Below are positions 32,071-42,300 of a DNA stretch of 64,000 nt, one piece after another. The stretch comes from Streptomyces sp. SUK 48 (GTDB lineage: Bacteria > Actinomycetota > Actinomycetes > Streptomycetales > Streptomycetaceae). Position 1 is the first letter of the stretch, and each line of letters begins with the position of its first letter. Where the stretch lies: NCBI RefSeq assembly GCF_009650765.1, contig NZ_CP045740.1, positions 2,108,001 through 2,172,000 on the forward strand. Reading direction: 5' to 3'. The notes below the pieces were generated by a model. That model was not told the DNA's origin. It did no database searches and saw only the letters and a list, made by a program, of their open reading frames with translations. Both the position numbers and the translations under genes were made by a program.

Positions 32071-33615
32071 ATGAAGTCCCATATCGCGGAACTGGCCGGC
32101 ATACGCGAGAGCGTGCTCGCCGGCCCGAGCGAGAAGGCGACCGCGGCGCAGCACGCCAAGGGCAAGCTGACGGCACGGGAGCGGATCGAACTGCTCCTGG
32201 ACCCCGGTTCCTTCCAAGAGGTCGAGCCGCTGCGCCGGCACCGGGCGACCGGTTTCGGCCTGGAGGCGAAGAAGCCCTACACCGACGGTGTGATCACCGG
32301 CTGGGGCACGGTCGACGACCGTACGGTCTTCGTCTACGCGCACGACTTCCGCATCTTCGGCGGCGCGCTGGGCGAGGCCCACGCCACCAAGATCCACAAG
32401 ATCATGGACATGGCCATCGCGGCCGGCGCACCGCTCGTGTCCCTGAACGACGGCGCGGGCGCCCGCATCCAGGAGGGCGTGACCGCGCTCGCCGGCTACG
32501 GCGGCATCTTCCGCCGGAACACGGCCGCCTCCGGAGTGATCCCGCAGATCTCCGTGATGCTCGGCCCGTGCGCGGGCGGCGCCGCCTACTCCCCCGCGCT
32601 GACCGACTTCGTGTTCATGGTCCGCGAGACCTCGCAGATGTTCATCACCGGACCTGACGTGGTCAAGGCGGTCACCGGCGAGGAGATCACCCAGAACGGC
32701 CTGGGCGGCGCGGACGTGCACGCCGAGACGAGCGGGGTCTGCCACTTCGCCTACGACGACGAGGAGACCTGCCTGGAGGAGGTCCGATACCTCCTGTCGC
32801 TGCTCCCGGGCAACAACCGGGAGAACCCGCCGCGGACGGAGTGCTCCGACCCGGCCGACCGGCGCTGCGAGGCGCTGGCCGATCTGGTGCCGGAGGACGG
32901 CAACCGGCCGTACGACATGACGAAGGTGATCGAGGAGATCGTCGACGACGGCGAGTTCCTGGAGGTCCACCAGCGCTGGGCCCGCAACATCATCTGCGCG
33001 CTCGCCCGCCTCGACGGCCAGGTCGTCGGCATCATCGCCAACCAGCCGCAGTCCCTCGCGGGCGTCCTCGACATCGAGGCGTCCGAAAAGGCCGCGCGCT
33101 TCGTGCAGATGTGCGACGCCTTCAGCATCCCGCTGGTCACCCTGCTGGACGTGCCGGGCTTCCTGCCGGGCGTCGGCCAGGAGCACGGCGGCATCATCCG
33201 CCGCGGCGCGAAGCTGCTGTACGCCTACTGCAACGCGACCGTGCCGCGCATCTCGCTGATCCTGCGCAAGGCGTACGGCGGCGCGTACATCGTCATGGAC
33301 TCCCAGTCGATCGGCGCGGACCTGACGTTCGCGTGGCCGACGAACGAGATCGCGGTGATGGGCGCGGAGGGCGCGGCCAATGTCATCTTCCGCCGCCAGA
33401 TCGCCGACGCCGAGGACCCCGAGGCCATGCGCGCGCGGCTGGTCAAGGAGTACAAGTCCGAGCTGATGCACCCCTATTACGCCGCCGAGCGCGGCCTCGT
33501 CGACGACGTCATCGATCCCGCCGAGACCCGTGAGGTCCTGGTGCGGTCGCTGGCGATGCTCCGCACGAAGCACGCGGAGAGCCCCGCCCGCAAGCACGGC
33601 AACCCCCCTCAATGA
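32071..33615 (+). CDS. Acyl-CoA carboxylase beta (carboxyltransferase) subunit
   Basis: 514 residues from ATG at 32071; the frame continues upstream to 31993, inside the promoter. Crotonase-fold carboxyltransferase landmarks: KLTARERIELLLDPGSFQE, GARIQEGVTALAGYGGIFRRN, the oxyanion GPCAGGAAYSPALTDF and, in the C-terminal half, DVPGFLPGVGQEHGGIIRRGAKLLYAY and RKAYGGAYIVMDSQSIGADL. It matches the PccB/AccB group that carboxylates acetyl- or propionyl-CoA when paired with a biotinylated alpha subunit encoded elsewhere. Asp in the substrate pocket (as I recall, near 420) separates propionyl from acetyl specificity, but I cannot place it by eye. It should raise malonyl- or methylmalonyl-CoA supply for the KAS and PKS enzymes; the AT motif suggests malonyl. 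Confidence 0.93.
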   Translation: MKSHIAELAGIRESVLAGPSEKATAAQHAKGKLTARERIELLLDPGSFQEVEPLRRHRATGFGLEAKKPYTDGVITGWGTVDDRTVFVYAHDFRIFGGALGEAHATKIHKIMDMAIAAGAPLVSLNDGAGARIQEGVTALAGYGGIFRRNTAASGVIPQISVMLGPCAGGAAYSPALTDFVFMVRETSQMFITGPDVVKAVTGEEITQNGLGGADVHAETSGVCHFAYDDEETCLEEVRYLLSLLPGNNRENPPRTECSDPADRRCEALADLVPEDGNRPYDMTKVIEEIVDDGEFLEVHQRWARNIICALARLDGQVVGIIANQPQSLAGVLDIEASEKAARFVQMCDAFSIPLVTLLDVPGFLPGVGQEHGGIIRRGAKLLYAYCNATVPRISLILRKAYGGAYIVMDSQSIGADLTFAWPTNEIAVMGAEGAANVIFRRQIADAEDPEAMRARLVKEYKSELMHPYYAAERGLVDDVIDPAETREVLVRSLAMLRTKHAESPARKHGNPPQ

Positions 33616-33626
33616 CGGAGGTCCCC

Positions 33627-33827
33627 ATGTCCGTGTCCACGCCCTCCCCCACTCCCCCCATCCGGGTCGAGAGGGGCGAAGCCACCGCCGAGGAACTGGC
33701 CGCCCTGACCGTCCTCCTGCTCAGCCGCAGCGCCCTCGCGGGCCCCGGCACCGACGCGTCCTCCCCGGGCACGACGGCCTGGCGCCCGCACTCCTTCCAC
33801 GCGCCGCACAGCTGGCAGCGGGCGTAA
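33627..33827 (+). CDS. Acyl-CoA carboxylase epsilon subunit
   Basis: 66 residues. ATG at 33627 with GGAGG just upstream is preferred over an ATG at 33612 that overlaps the beta-subunit stop. It carries the family signature RVERGEATAEELAALTVLLLSR, which binds the beta subunit, and ends WRPHSFHAPHSWQRA, typical of actinobacterial AccE/PccE. The short epsilon subunit is needed for full activity of many Streptomyces acyl-CoA carboxylases. Confidence 0.88.
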   Translation: MSVSTPSPTPPIRVERGEATAEELAALTVLLLSRSALAGPGTDASSPGTTAWRPHSFHAPHSWQRA

Positions 33828-33900
33828 CCCCCGCACGGCCCAGGGGGCGCACCACCGGTACGGGTGCGCCTGCCCTGGGCCCCGGCTCCGACTCCTGCTC

Positions 33901-33975
33901 CGGATGCGGCTTCGGCTGCGGCTGCGGCTGCGGCTGCGGCTGCGGCATCGGCTGCGGCTTCGGCTCCTGCGTGGC
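33901..33975. repeat. GGCTGC-type simple repeat
   Basis: About 12 near-perfect 6-bp units (GGCTGC with GGCTTC and GGCATC variants) lie between the carboxylase genes and the next leftward gene. Low-complexity slippage sequence; no coding use on either strand is convincing. Confidence 0.8.
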
Positions 33976-33984
33976 CGCCCCGGA

Positions 33985-34518
<534 letters not shown>

Positions 34519-34537
34519 TCACCCGGGCGGTGGCGCG

Positions 34538-34936
34538 TCACGGCAGTACGGCGAACCCGTCCAGCTCCACGAGCGCCGTTTCGTCCCACAGTCGTACGAC
34601 CTGAACGACGGCCATCGCCGGATAGACCCGGCCCGCCGCCTCCTGCCACAGCCGCCCCAGTTCCCCCGCCCGCGCGCGGTACTCGGCGATGTCCGTGGCG
34701 TACACCGTGACCCGGGCCAGGTCCTCGGGGGTGCCGCCGGCCGCGCGCAGGGCGGTGAGCAGATTGCCCAGGGCCCGCTCGAACTGCTCGGCCAGCGTGT
34801 CGCCGGTGATCTTCCCCGTGCCGTCGAGCGCGGTCTGCCCGGCTAGGAACACCACCTTGGACCCGGCCGCGACGACGGCGTGCGAGAACCCCGTGGCCGG
34901 GGACAGCTCGGGCGGGTTGACACGTTCGGTCGTCAC
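34538..34936 (-). CDS. RidA-family (YjgF) protein
   Basis: 132 residues from GTG at 34936, overlapping the acyl-CoA dehydrogenase stop (GTGA). RidA landmarks: VVFLAGQTALDGTGKITGD, AEQFERALGNLLTALRAAGGTPEDLARVTVYATD and the C-terminal ALVELDGFAVLP. RidA proteins hydrolyse reactive enamines and imines; some in aromatic catabolic operons act on ring-cleavage products. Translational coupling to the dehydrogenase implies a role in the same pathway, such as removing ammonia from a 2-aminobenzoate-derived enamine. Confidence 0.9.
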   Translation of the reverse strand: MTTERVNPPELSPATGFSHAVVAAGSKVVFLAGQTALDGTGKITGDTLAEQFERALGNLLTALRAAGGTPEDLARVTVYATDIAEYRARAGELGRLWQEAAGRVYPAMAVVQVVRLWDETALVELDGFAVLP

Positions 34937-36066
34937 CGTGCGTCCTCCTCGTATGCGGCGTACAACTCCTTGGCGATGATGCCCCGTTGGACCTCGCTCG
35001 CACCCTCGTAGATACGCGGCGCGCGCACCTCGCGGTAGAGGTGCTCCAGCAGATGACCGCGCTCCAGGGCGCGCGCGCCGTGCAACTGCACCGCGGTGTC
35101 GACGACATACTGCGCGGTCTCCGTCGCGAGCAGCTTGGCCATCGCGGAGCGGCGGGGCACATCGGGCGCGCCCTCGTCGTACGCGCTCGCCGCCGCGTAC
35201 ACCATCAGCCGGGCCGCCTCGGTGCGCAGCGCCATCTCCGCAACCTGGTGCGCCACCGCCTGGAGGTCCATCAACCGACCCTTGAAAGCCTGACGTTGAC
35301 GCGTGTGTGCCACGGTCGCGTCCAGTGCCGCCTGCGCCATGCCCACCGCGAACGCCCCGACGCTGGGCCGGAAGAGGTTGAGCGTCCCCATGGCGACGGC
35401 GAAGCCCCGGCCGACCTCGCCGAGCACATCGTCTGAGGTGACGGGCACGGCGTCGAAGTCGAGCGCGCCGATGGGGTGCGGGGAGATCATCTCCAGGGCG
35501 CGGCCGGTGAGTCCGGGCCGGTCGGCGGGGACGAGGAACGCCGTCACGCCCCGGGCGCCGGCCCGCGGCCCGGTGCGCGCGAAGACGGTGTAGAAGTCGG
35601 CCTCGGGCGCGTTGGAGATCCAGCACTTCTCCCCCGTCAGCCGCCACTCCCCCGCCCCGCGCTCCTCGGCCGCGAGCGCCAGCGCGGCCGCGTCCGAACC
35701 GGCGCCCGGCTCGCTCAGCGCGAAGGCCGCGACCGCACCGCCGTCGGCGACCTTCGGCAGCCAGCGCTCCCGTTGGGCCGGGGTGCCGTGCGCGTGCACG
35801 GGGTGGGCGCCGAGCCCCTGGAGGGCGAGGGCGGTCTCCGCCTCCGTGCAGCCCTGCGCCAACGACTCCCGCATCAGGCACAGATCGAGCGCGCCGGACG
35901 TGAACAGCCTGCCCAGCAGGCCGAGTTGACCGAGCGCCGCCAGCAGGGGCCGGTTGACACGGCCGGGGGCGCCCTTGTCGGCGAGCGGGCGCAGCTCCTC
36001 GGCGGCGAGCGAGCGCAGTCGCGCGCACCAGGCCAGCCGATCCGGGTCGAGTGAGAATGCGGGCAC
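34933..36066 (-). CDS. Acyl-CoA dehydrogenase
   Basis: 377 residues from GTG at 36066. It carries FALSEPGAGSDAAAL and LTGEKCWISNAPEADFYTVFARTG (flavin-binding region), LFRPSVGAFAVGMAQAALD and the C-terminal APRIYEGASEVQRGIIAKEL with the catalytic-base Glu, all typical of functional dehydrogenases. This contrasts with the ACAD-like N-hydroxylase at 14,783, which lacks that Glu. Its upstream region shares a promoter and operator with the enoyl-CoA hydratase at 48,286. It probably acts on an alicyclic or beta-oxidation CoA ester of the aromatic pathway. Confidence 0.9.
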   Translation of the reverse strand: MPAFSLDPDRLAWCARLRSLAAEELRPLADKGAPGRVNRPLLAALGQLGLLGRLFTSGALDLCLMRESLAQGCTEAETALALQGLGAHPVHAHGTPAQRERWLPKVADGGAVAAFALSEPGAGSDAAALALAAEERGAGEWRLTGEKCWISNAPEADFYTVFARTGPRAGARGVTAFLVPADRPGLTGRALEMISPHPIGALDFDAVPVTSDDVLGEVGRGFAVAMGTLNLFRPSVGAFAVGMAQAALDATVAHTRQRQAFKGRLMDLQAVAHQVAEMALRTEAARLMVYAAASAYDEGAPDVPRRSAMAKLLATETAQYVVDTAVQLHGARALERGHLLEHLYREVRAPRIYEGASEVQRGIIAKELYAAYEEDAR

Positions 36067-36116
36067 TGCCGGTCCTCCCTCCGGGACGGACCACGGCGAC
36101 CGTCCACCCGTACGAC

Positions 36117-36144
36117 GTTATCGCGCACAGTTGACTGCCGTCAC
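36117..36144 (-). promoter_or_regulatory. Promoter and operator for the acyl-CoA dehydrogenase, shared with 48,338
   Basis: Leftward -35-like GTGACG (36144-36139) and -10-like GATAAC (36122-36117) are spaced 16 bp, with the inverted repeat TGAC-N4-GTCA (36132-36143) over the -35. The same two elements with identical spacing occur at 48,338-48,365. Both lie about 51 bp before their start codons. The divergent ligase begins at 36220. A PaaX- or TetR-type repressor is likely to bind here. Confidence 0.6.
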
Positions 36145-36219
36145 CAACACGATACGCTCGAACCGCGAGCCCGCCAGGAATGCCCGTCCGGACGTCCGTC
36201 ACGGCAAGGGGGCAAGGCC

Positions 36220-37812
36220 ATGCATCTCTCGGCGCATGTGGACACCTTCGCGCGCGACCACCTGCCGCCGCCGGAGGACTGGCCCGAGCTGCGCTTCGAC
36301 CTGCCGGAGCTGCGCTACCCCGCCCGGCTGAACTGCGCGGTGGAGCTCCTCGACCACGCCGACGGCGCCCGCCCGGCCTTCCGCACCCCGGACGGGCCCG
36401 GGTGGACGTACGCCGAACTGCGCGCCCGGGTCGACCGGATCGCGCACCTGCTCACCGGCGAGCTGGGCGTCGTCCCCGGCAACCGGGTGCTGCTGCGCGG
36501 CCCCACCACCCCCTGGCTCGCGGCCTGCTGGCTCGCGGTGCTGAAGGCGGGCGCGGTCGCGGTCACCGTGCTGGCCCAGCAGCGCCCGCACGAACTGGCG
36601 ACCATCTGCGAGATCGCCCGGGTGAGCCACGCGCTGTGCGACGCCCGTGCGGTGGACGACCTGGCGAAGGCCGAGATCCCCGGGCTGCGCATCACGACGT
36701 ACGGCGGCGACAGCCCCGACGACCTGCTGCGCCGCACCGCGCCCGCGACCCCCTACCCGGCGGTCGACACCGCCAGCGACGACGTGGCCCTGATCGCCTT
36801 CACCTCGGGCACCACGGGACGCCCGAAGGGGTGCATGCACTTCCACCGGGACGTGCTGGCCATCGCCGACACCTTCTCCCGGCACGTCCTGCGCCCCCGC
36901 GCCGACGACGTCTTCGCGGGCAGCCCCCCGCTCGGCTTCACCTTCGGCCTCGGCGGCCTGGTGATCTTCCCGCTGCGGGCCGGCGCGAGCGCCCTCCTGC
37001 TGGAACAGTCCGGCCCGCGCCGGCTGCTCCCCGCGATAGCCGAGCACCGCGTCTCCGTCCTGTTCACCGCCCCGACCGCCTATCGCGCGATGCTGGACGA
37101 CCTGGACGGCCACGACGTCTCCTCGCTACGGCGCTGCGTGTCGGCCGGGGAGAACCTGCCCGCGGCGACCTGGCGGGCGTGGCACGAGCGCACCGGAGTG
37201 CGGATCATCAACGGGATCGGCGCGACCGAGCTGCTGCACATCTTCGTCTCCGCCGCCGACGACGGCATAAGACCGGGCGCCACGGGCGTGCCGGTGCCGG
37301 GCTGGCAGGCGCGGGTGCAGCGGCCGGACGGCACCCCGCTGCCGGACGGCGAGCCCGGACTGCTGGCCGTGCGCGGCCCGGTCGGCTGCCGCTATCTGGC
37401 GGACCCCCGCCAGCGCCAGTACGTGCGCGGCGGCTGGAACATCACCGGCGACACGTACATCCGCGAGGCCGACGGCTACTTCCGCTATGTGGCCCGCGCC
37501 GACGACATGATCATCTCGGCCGGGTACAACATCGCGGGGCCCGAGGTGGAGGACGCCCTGCTGCGCCATCCGGACGTGATGGAGACGGCGGTGGTCGGCC
37601 GCCCGGACGCGGTCCGCGGTCAGGTGGCGGTCGCCTACACGGTGCTGCGCGAGGGCGCGACCCGCGACCCGGAGGCGCTGCGCGCGTTCCTGACCGCCGA
37701 ACTGGCGCCGTACAAGTGTCCGCGCGAGTTCGTCTTCCTGTCCGCCCTCCCCCGCACCGCCACCGGCAAGTTGCAGAGGTTCCGCCTGCGCATCCCAGGT
37801 GACCAGCAGTGA
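36220..37812 (+). CDS. Benzoate/2-aminobenzoate-type CoA ligase
   Basis: 530 residues. ANL motifs: AFTSGTTGRPKGCMHFHRD near 195, INGIGATELLHIF near 330, WNITGDTYIREADGYFRYVARADD near 405-425 and the lysine motif TATGKLQRFRL near 515. The N-terminal PPPEDWPELRFDLPELRYPARLNCAVELLD and the motif TELLHIF are typical of benzoate-, 2-aminobenzoate- and 4-hydroxybenzoate-CoA ligases. It starts divergently from the acyl-CoA dehydrogenase and is followed 15 bp later by the PaaX-like regulator. It activates the aromatic acid whose CoA ester the fused monooxygenase at 45,161 would attack. Confidence 0.85.
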   Translation: MHLSAHVDTFARDHLPPPEDWPELRFDLPELRYPARLNCAVELLDHADGARPAFRTPDGPGWTYAELRARVDRIAHLLTGELGVVPGNRVLLRGPTTPWLAACWLAVLKAGAVAVTVLAQQRPHELATICEIARVSHALCDARAVDDLAKAEIPGLRITTYGGDSPDDLLRRTAPATPYPAVDTASDDVALIAFTSGTTGRPKGCMHFHRDVLAIADTFSRHVLRPRADDVFAGSPPLGFTFGLGGLVIFPLRAGASALLLEQSGPRRLLPAIAEHRVSVLFTAPTAYRAMLDDLDGHDVSSLRRCVSAGENLPAATWRAWHERTGVRIINGIGATELLHIFVSAADDGIRPGATGVPVPGWQARVQRPDGTPLPDGEPGLLAVRGPVGCRYLADPRQRQYVRGGWNITGDTYIREADGYFRYVARADDMIISAGYNIAGPEVEDALLRHPDVMETAVVGRPDAVRGQVAVAYTVLREGATRDPEALRAFLTAELAPYKCPREFVFLSALPRTATGKLQRFRLRIPGDQQ

Positions 37813-37827
37813 TGCCGACGACCTAAG

Positions 37828-38646
37828 ATGATCATCGTGTCCGAGCAGCACGCCCCCAGATCCCTCATCGTCACGCTCTACGGCGCGTACGGCCGCTCCC
37901 TGCCCGGCCCGGTGCCCGTCGCCGAGCTGATCCGGCTGCTGGCCGCGGTCGGCGTGGACGCGCCATCCGTCCGCTCCTCGGTGTCCCGCCTCAAGCGCCG
38001 CGGCCTGCTGCTGCCCGCCCGCACGGAGGCCGGTGCCGCCGGATACGAACTCTCCTCCGAGGCACTTCAGTTGATGGAGGACGGCGACCGCCGCATCTAC
38101 GCCGCCGCGCCGCCCGAGGACGCGGGCTGGGTGCTGGCGGTCTTCTCGGTGCCGGAGACGGAGCGCCAGAAGCGCCATGTGCTGCGCTCCCGCCTGTCCG
38201 CGCTGGGCTTCGGTACGGCCGCCCCCGGCGTCTGGATCGCCCCGTCCCGTCTCTACGACGAGACCGAACACACCCTGCGCCGCCTCCACTTGGACCCGTA
38301 CGTCGATTTCTTCCGCGGCGACCACCTGGGCTTCGCCCCCACCCCGGAGGCGGTCGCCCGCTGGTGGGACCTCGCCTCGATCGCCAAGGAGCACATCCGC
38401 TTCCTGGACACCCACGCCCCGCTGCTGCACGCCTGGGAACACCGCGCGGACACCCCGCCGCAGGACGCCTACCGCGACTACCTGCTCACCCTCGACTCCT
38501 GGCGCCACCTGCCGTACACCGACCCCGGCCTGCCCACCGACCTGCTCCCGGCCGACTGGCCGGGCGTGCGCTCCTCGGAGGTCTTCCGGGCGCTGCACGA
38601 GCGACTCCGGAACGCGGGCGCGGAGTTCGCGCGACAGCAGCCCTGA
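37828..38646 (+). CDS. PaaX-family transcriptional repressor
   Basis: 272 residues. N-terminal winged helix (PRSLIVTLYGAYGR, VAELIRLLAAVGVDAPSVRSSVSRLKRRGLL), then the PaaX core (RIYAAAPPEDAGWVLAVFSVPETERQKRHVLRSRLSALGFGTAAPGVWIAP) and C-terminal LTLDSWRHLPYTDPGLPTDLLPADWPG. PaaX repressors respond to aryl-CoA thioesters such as phenylacetyl-CoA. Its position right after an aryl-CoA ligase fits control by the ligase product. A GTG at 37837 is an alternative start. Its probable operators are the TGAC-N4-GTCA sites at 36,132 and 48,353. Confidence 0.9.
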   Translation: MIIVSEQHAPRSLIVTLYGAYGRSLPGPVPVAELIRLLAAVGVDAPSVRSSVSRLKRRGLLLPARTEAGAAGYELSSEALQLMEDGDRRIYAAAPPEDAGWVLAVFSVPETERQKRHVLRSRLSALGFGTAAPGVWIAPSRLYDETEHTLRRLHLDPYVDFFRGDHLGFAPTPEAVARWWDLASIAKEHIRFLDTHAPLLHAWEHRADTPPQDAYRDYLLTLDSWRHLPYTDPGLPTDLLPADWPGVRSSEVFRALHERLRNAGAEFARQQP

Positions 38647-38739
38647 ACCTTCGCCGGCCCGCTGCCGCTCGGGCCGCGGGCCGGGGGCGCTCAGCCGGAG
38701 CCGACGAGAGCCGCCCTTGGCCCGACGTCCTGACGCCCC

Positions 38740-39150
38740 TCAGATCCGGCCGCCGGTCAGCCGGGTGATCGGTCCGAGGGTACGGCGCCCGGCCCGATGC
38801 CCCGCGAGGTACGAGGCCGCCCCCAGCGCCGACAGGCCGACACCCGCCCCGGCGGCGATGGCCTTCCGTCGGGCGACCACGGTCCACGCCGTCTTGGCGA
38901 AGCCCACGGCGTGCCCCGACGCGGCGACGACCGCCTCCCGGCCGGCCTGCACCCGCTCGGCCGTACCCCGCACCACCGAGGCGCCCGCCCCGGCCGCACG
39001 CTCCGCCACCCCGGCGGCCTCCGAGGCCACCTCGTCCGACTTCTCCGCCGCCTTCCCGGCCGCCTTCGCCGCCGGCGCGGTCACCTTGGCGGTCGCCCGC
39101 CGGGTCTTGTTCACGGATGCCTTGTTGGTGCCACTGTTCGTCTGAGTCAT
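38740..39150 (-). CDS. Alanine-rich phasin-like or histone-like small protein, unknown
   Basis: 136 residues from ATG at 39150. A Lys/Ala/Thr-rich N-terminal part (KTRRATAKVTAPAAKAAGKAAEKSDEVASEAAGVAERAAG) is followed by a helical middle and a hydrophobic stretch (AIAAGAGVGLSALGAASYLAG) before a basic tail. The repeated Ala-Lys helices resemble phasins and membrane- or DNA-associated small proteins. It has no recognised family and no operon partner. The gap to 39,343 (193 bp) holds no gene. Confidence 0.6.
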   Translation of the reverse strand: MTQTNSGTNKASVNKTRRATAKVTAPAAKAAGKAAEKSDEVASEAAGVAERAAGAGASVVRGTAERVQAGREAVVAASGHAVGFAKTAWTVVARRKAIAAGAGVGLSALGAASYLAGHRAGRRTLGPITRLTGGRI

Positions 39151-39343
39151 GAACTCCGCGTTGCCGCTGGCGCGGAGGGCAAACACATCCGGACGGAAGC
39201 CGGGACCTGATGACTCCTCGTTCGAGGCCGGTGACTCACCTCAGCGGGCCACTGTTGACGGTTGATCGGGACCTTGAGCCGGCTCCAGCCAGAGACCCTT
39301 TAAGGTAAACAGCGCTGTGGCCGCATGGCCTCTCCGGACCATG

Positions 39344-42300
39344 TCAATACTGTTCAACATGGAGTCTGAGCACCATGACGCCCTGGCTGAGGCCGACGGC
39401 GAGACGGCCATCGGCCTCGATGACGGAGAATGCTTCCCGGCGTACGGGGATATTGAGCACCGGTCGTAGGTTTTCGTCTGCCCACAGGCCCACGCAGCGC
39501 CCGGTCTGACCAGCGCTCGCGAGCAGCTCCCGACTCCCGAACTCTACGCGGCTGACACTGTTCACCCACCCGTTGTGCAGCTCCCGCGCATTGACCCTGT
39601 GGCCCGTCTCGGGATCCAGGACCCACACCGAACCGACGCCCCAGCTGTCCTCCTCGTCCGTGCTCACTTGCCGTTTCACCACCAGGAGATCTTTGCCGCC
39701 CGTGTCGAGTGCGCACAGGCATCCCATTTCAGCGTCTGGGATCCGCAGGGAAAAGATCACTTTCGACTGGCCCACATCCCACACGGTGACCGTGCCGAAG
39801 TCGTCCATCACGTTACTTTGAAGGACTCCAAGCCCGGCGCCGCCTCCAGTACGGAGACCACAGAGGTCATCAACTCGTCCCAGGTCACCGCCATCAAAGC
39901 AATTGATCCGCTCCCCGGACGACGGATCCAAAATCAGAACCCGATTTGCATTTTCCTCACTGAAAGCCAATGCGAGGCACGTCCTGCCACTCACATTAAT
40001 CGGAGAAATTTTCCGAGGCCAGCCCTCGATCTTAATTTCCTTGACTGCCTCCGATACGGGATCCCAGACCTGGAGCGCCCCCTCTTTCAGACTGCCGCTG
40101 GCGATGGCCAGACAGGAACGGTCGTCCACCTGTACCATACATAGATCCAGAACGCGAGCATAAGGGGCGCCTACCACCTTAACGAGTTCACCCGTCGCGA
40201 TGTCGTGTATCCGGACAGCACCGGGTAACCCATTGTCGGCGAGAGCCTCGCGATCGCCGAGCCTGAGTGTGCACAATGAATCGACCCAACCGCCCGCTTC
40301 GTCGTAACGTTGAGCAACCGGTTGTCGGTCGAGGTCCCAGAGGCGCACGGTGCGGTCCTCGCCAGCACTGGCCAGAAGCCATTCACCTTCCGATCGCACC
40401 CCGCACACATCTCCCACCCAGCCGTCATGGCCTTCCAGAGAGTGAGTCCGCACACCTGTGACCGGATCCCAGATCACGATGGTCCCGGCCTCCTCCTGAC
40501 CGTATCCGGCTACCACAAGAGGACCGTGGGCGCTGTGCACAGTGGCGAGAGTGAAAATGTCGCTTTCTTCCATGCCGTCGAGCAGCCGGATGGGCTTTCC
40601 GCTACAAGGGTCGAGGAGCAGGATGTCTTCTCCATGATTAGTGGCCAGAAGAGGTCCGTCCAGGCAGGGCACCGCGGTGAGCTTTCGGCTGAACAGGCTG
40701 CTACTGCACGCCGAGAACACCCGGACCGTTTTCCCGGTCGCTGGATCCCACACACGTATCTGGTCGTACTTCTTCGAGCGTTGCGCAACGCTGATCGCCA
40801 GCAGTGGACGCTCGTTCTCGTCAAAAGCACATACGCTGTTGATACGACTGCCCCGGGTGCGGAAAGTACGCCGAGCCTCTCCTGTTCGAGGATCCCAGAT
40901 CGTCAATCGGCCGTCACGTCCGGCACTCACCAAACAGGGGTGGGACGCCATGTCGACGACGCACAGATGGTCGATCGGCGCGTCATGACCCTTCATCTCA
41001 CGGACGACGACGCCGGTCTCCGGGTCCCAGAGTCGCACGGTGCCATCGCTTCCAGCGCCGGCCAGCAGCGTGCTGTCATCCACTACCACCCCGCACAAAG
41101 CCCCAACCCAGCTTGAATACCCACCAAGGCTGCGGACGGCTTCGCCCGTCACCGCGTCCCAGAGCCGAATGGATTGCTCGTCAGCGCTCGCGACGAGGCT
41201 GCGCTCAGCAGTACGCATCGAACAGAGCGCGTTCACCTGCTTGTTGTGTCCCTCGAAGACGGCCACCTCCAACAACGGTGGTGCGGTCGACCAGAGGGCC
41301 TGGTAGGGAGCCGCCTTGTCGCTGTGCCTGTACGTTGTTCCAAGGTCTTCCTGTACCTCGGTCACACTGAACAAGGCCGCCCGTTCGGATGCCGTGGCGT
41401 CGAGGGCGCGCGGTGTCCGTCGTAGTAGCTCTGCGCGCTGACGGCCGCTGCCCGTGACCGCGGAACGCGCTTGCGGGATGAGGCGACGCAGGTCGGCGTG
41501 GAGCAGGTATTCGTCCTCTTGTAGCAGCCGGTCGATCATGCCACCGCGTTTCGCGTGCGTGGCCAGGGACCGCAAGAGATAGCGGGGTGCGTTTACCCAA
41601 CCGCGCTCAACTCCCTCCTCGATGAATGCGCGTGCGATGGCCAGCTCGTCCGAGGCGAGCAGCGCCAGGTCGGCCCGTGAGGCACGCAGTGCGTCGTTCA
41701 ATGCTTGATGGAAGAGTCGGAAACTGATGTCGGGCGAGTCGTCAGTGGTGGACTCGAGGAGAAAGTTCGCCGCAGAGGACCGTGCGAAGGCGAGCAACTC
41801 GTCCTCGGCAGGAGCTGTCCGGAACAGTGCGGTGAGAGCTGTCCGCCACAGACGGGGCGGAAGGCCAGGGCTTTCGGCGTGTGCGAGCGGGATGAGTAGT
41901 TTCTCGGCAGACAGCCCCGCGAGGTCGGGCAGATAGCGCAGGTATTCGCGCAGCGAGGTCTCCACCGTCACCGGGAAGGACACCTCGTCCAGGTCAACGG
42001 CCTCTGGATCATGCATTCCGTGTGCCCGGGCTACCAGCCCGGCCACCAGGAAGTTGCCGTCGGCCAGTTCGGCAATACGTTCCGCGACCGGGAAGGCCAA
42101 TGCACCGTCCGCGTAAGGGTTCCTACCACGCTCGTCGCCCCGGAGCTGAAGCGTGGCCAACGCATATGCGACCAGATCCGAGTGCTCTGAAAGTTCAGGT
42201 CCGTTGAGATCGAGGACCCGCGCCGAGTGTCCGAAGCTGGCCAGCAGGTCGCCCGCGTCGTCACGACGTCGGGTTCCCACTACCAGGCGTGCTCCTGCGC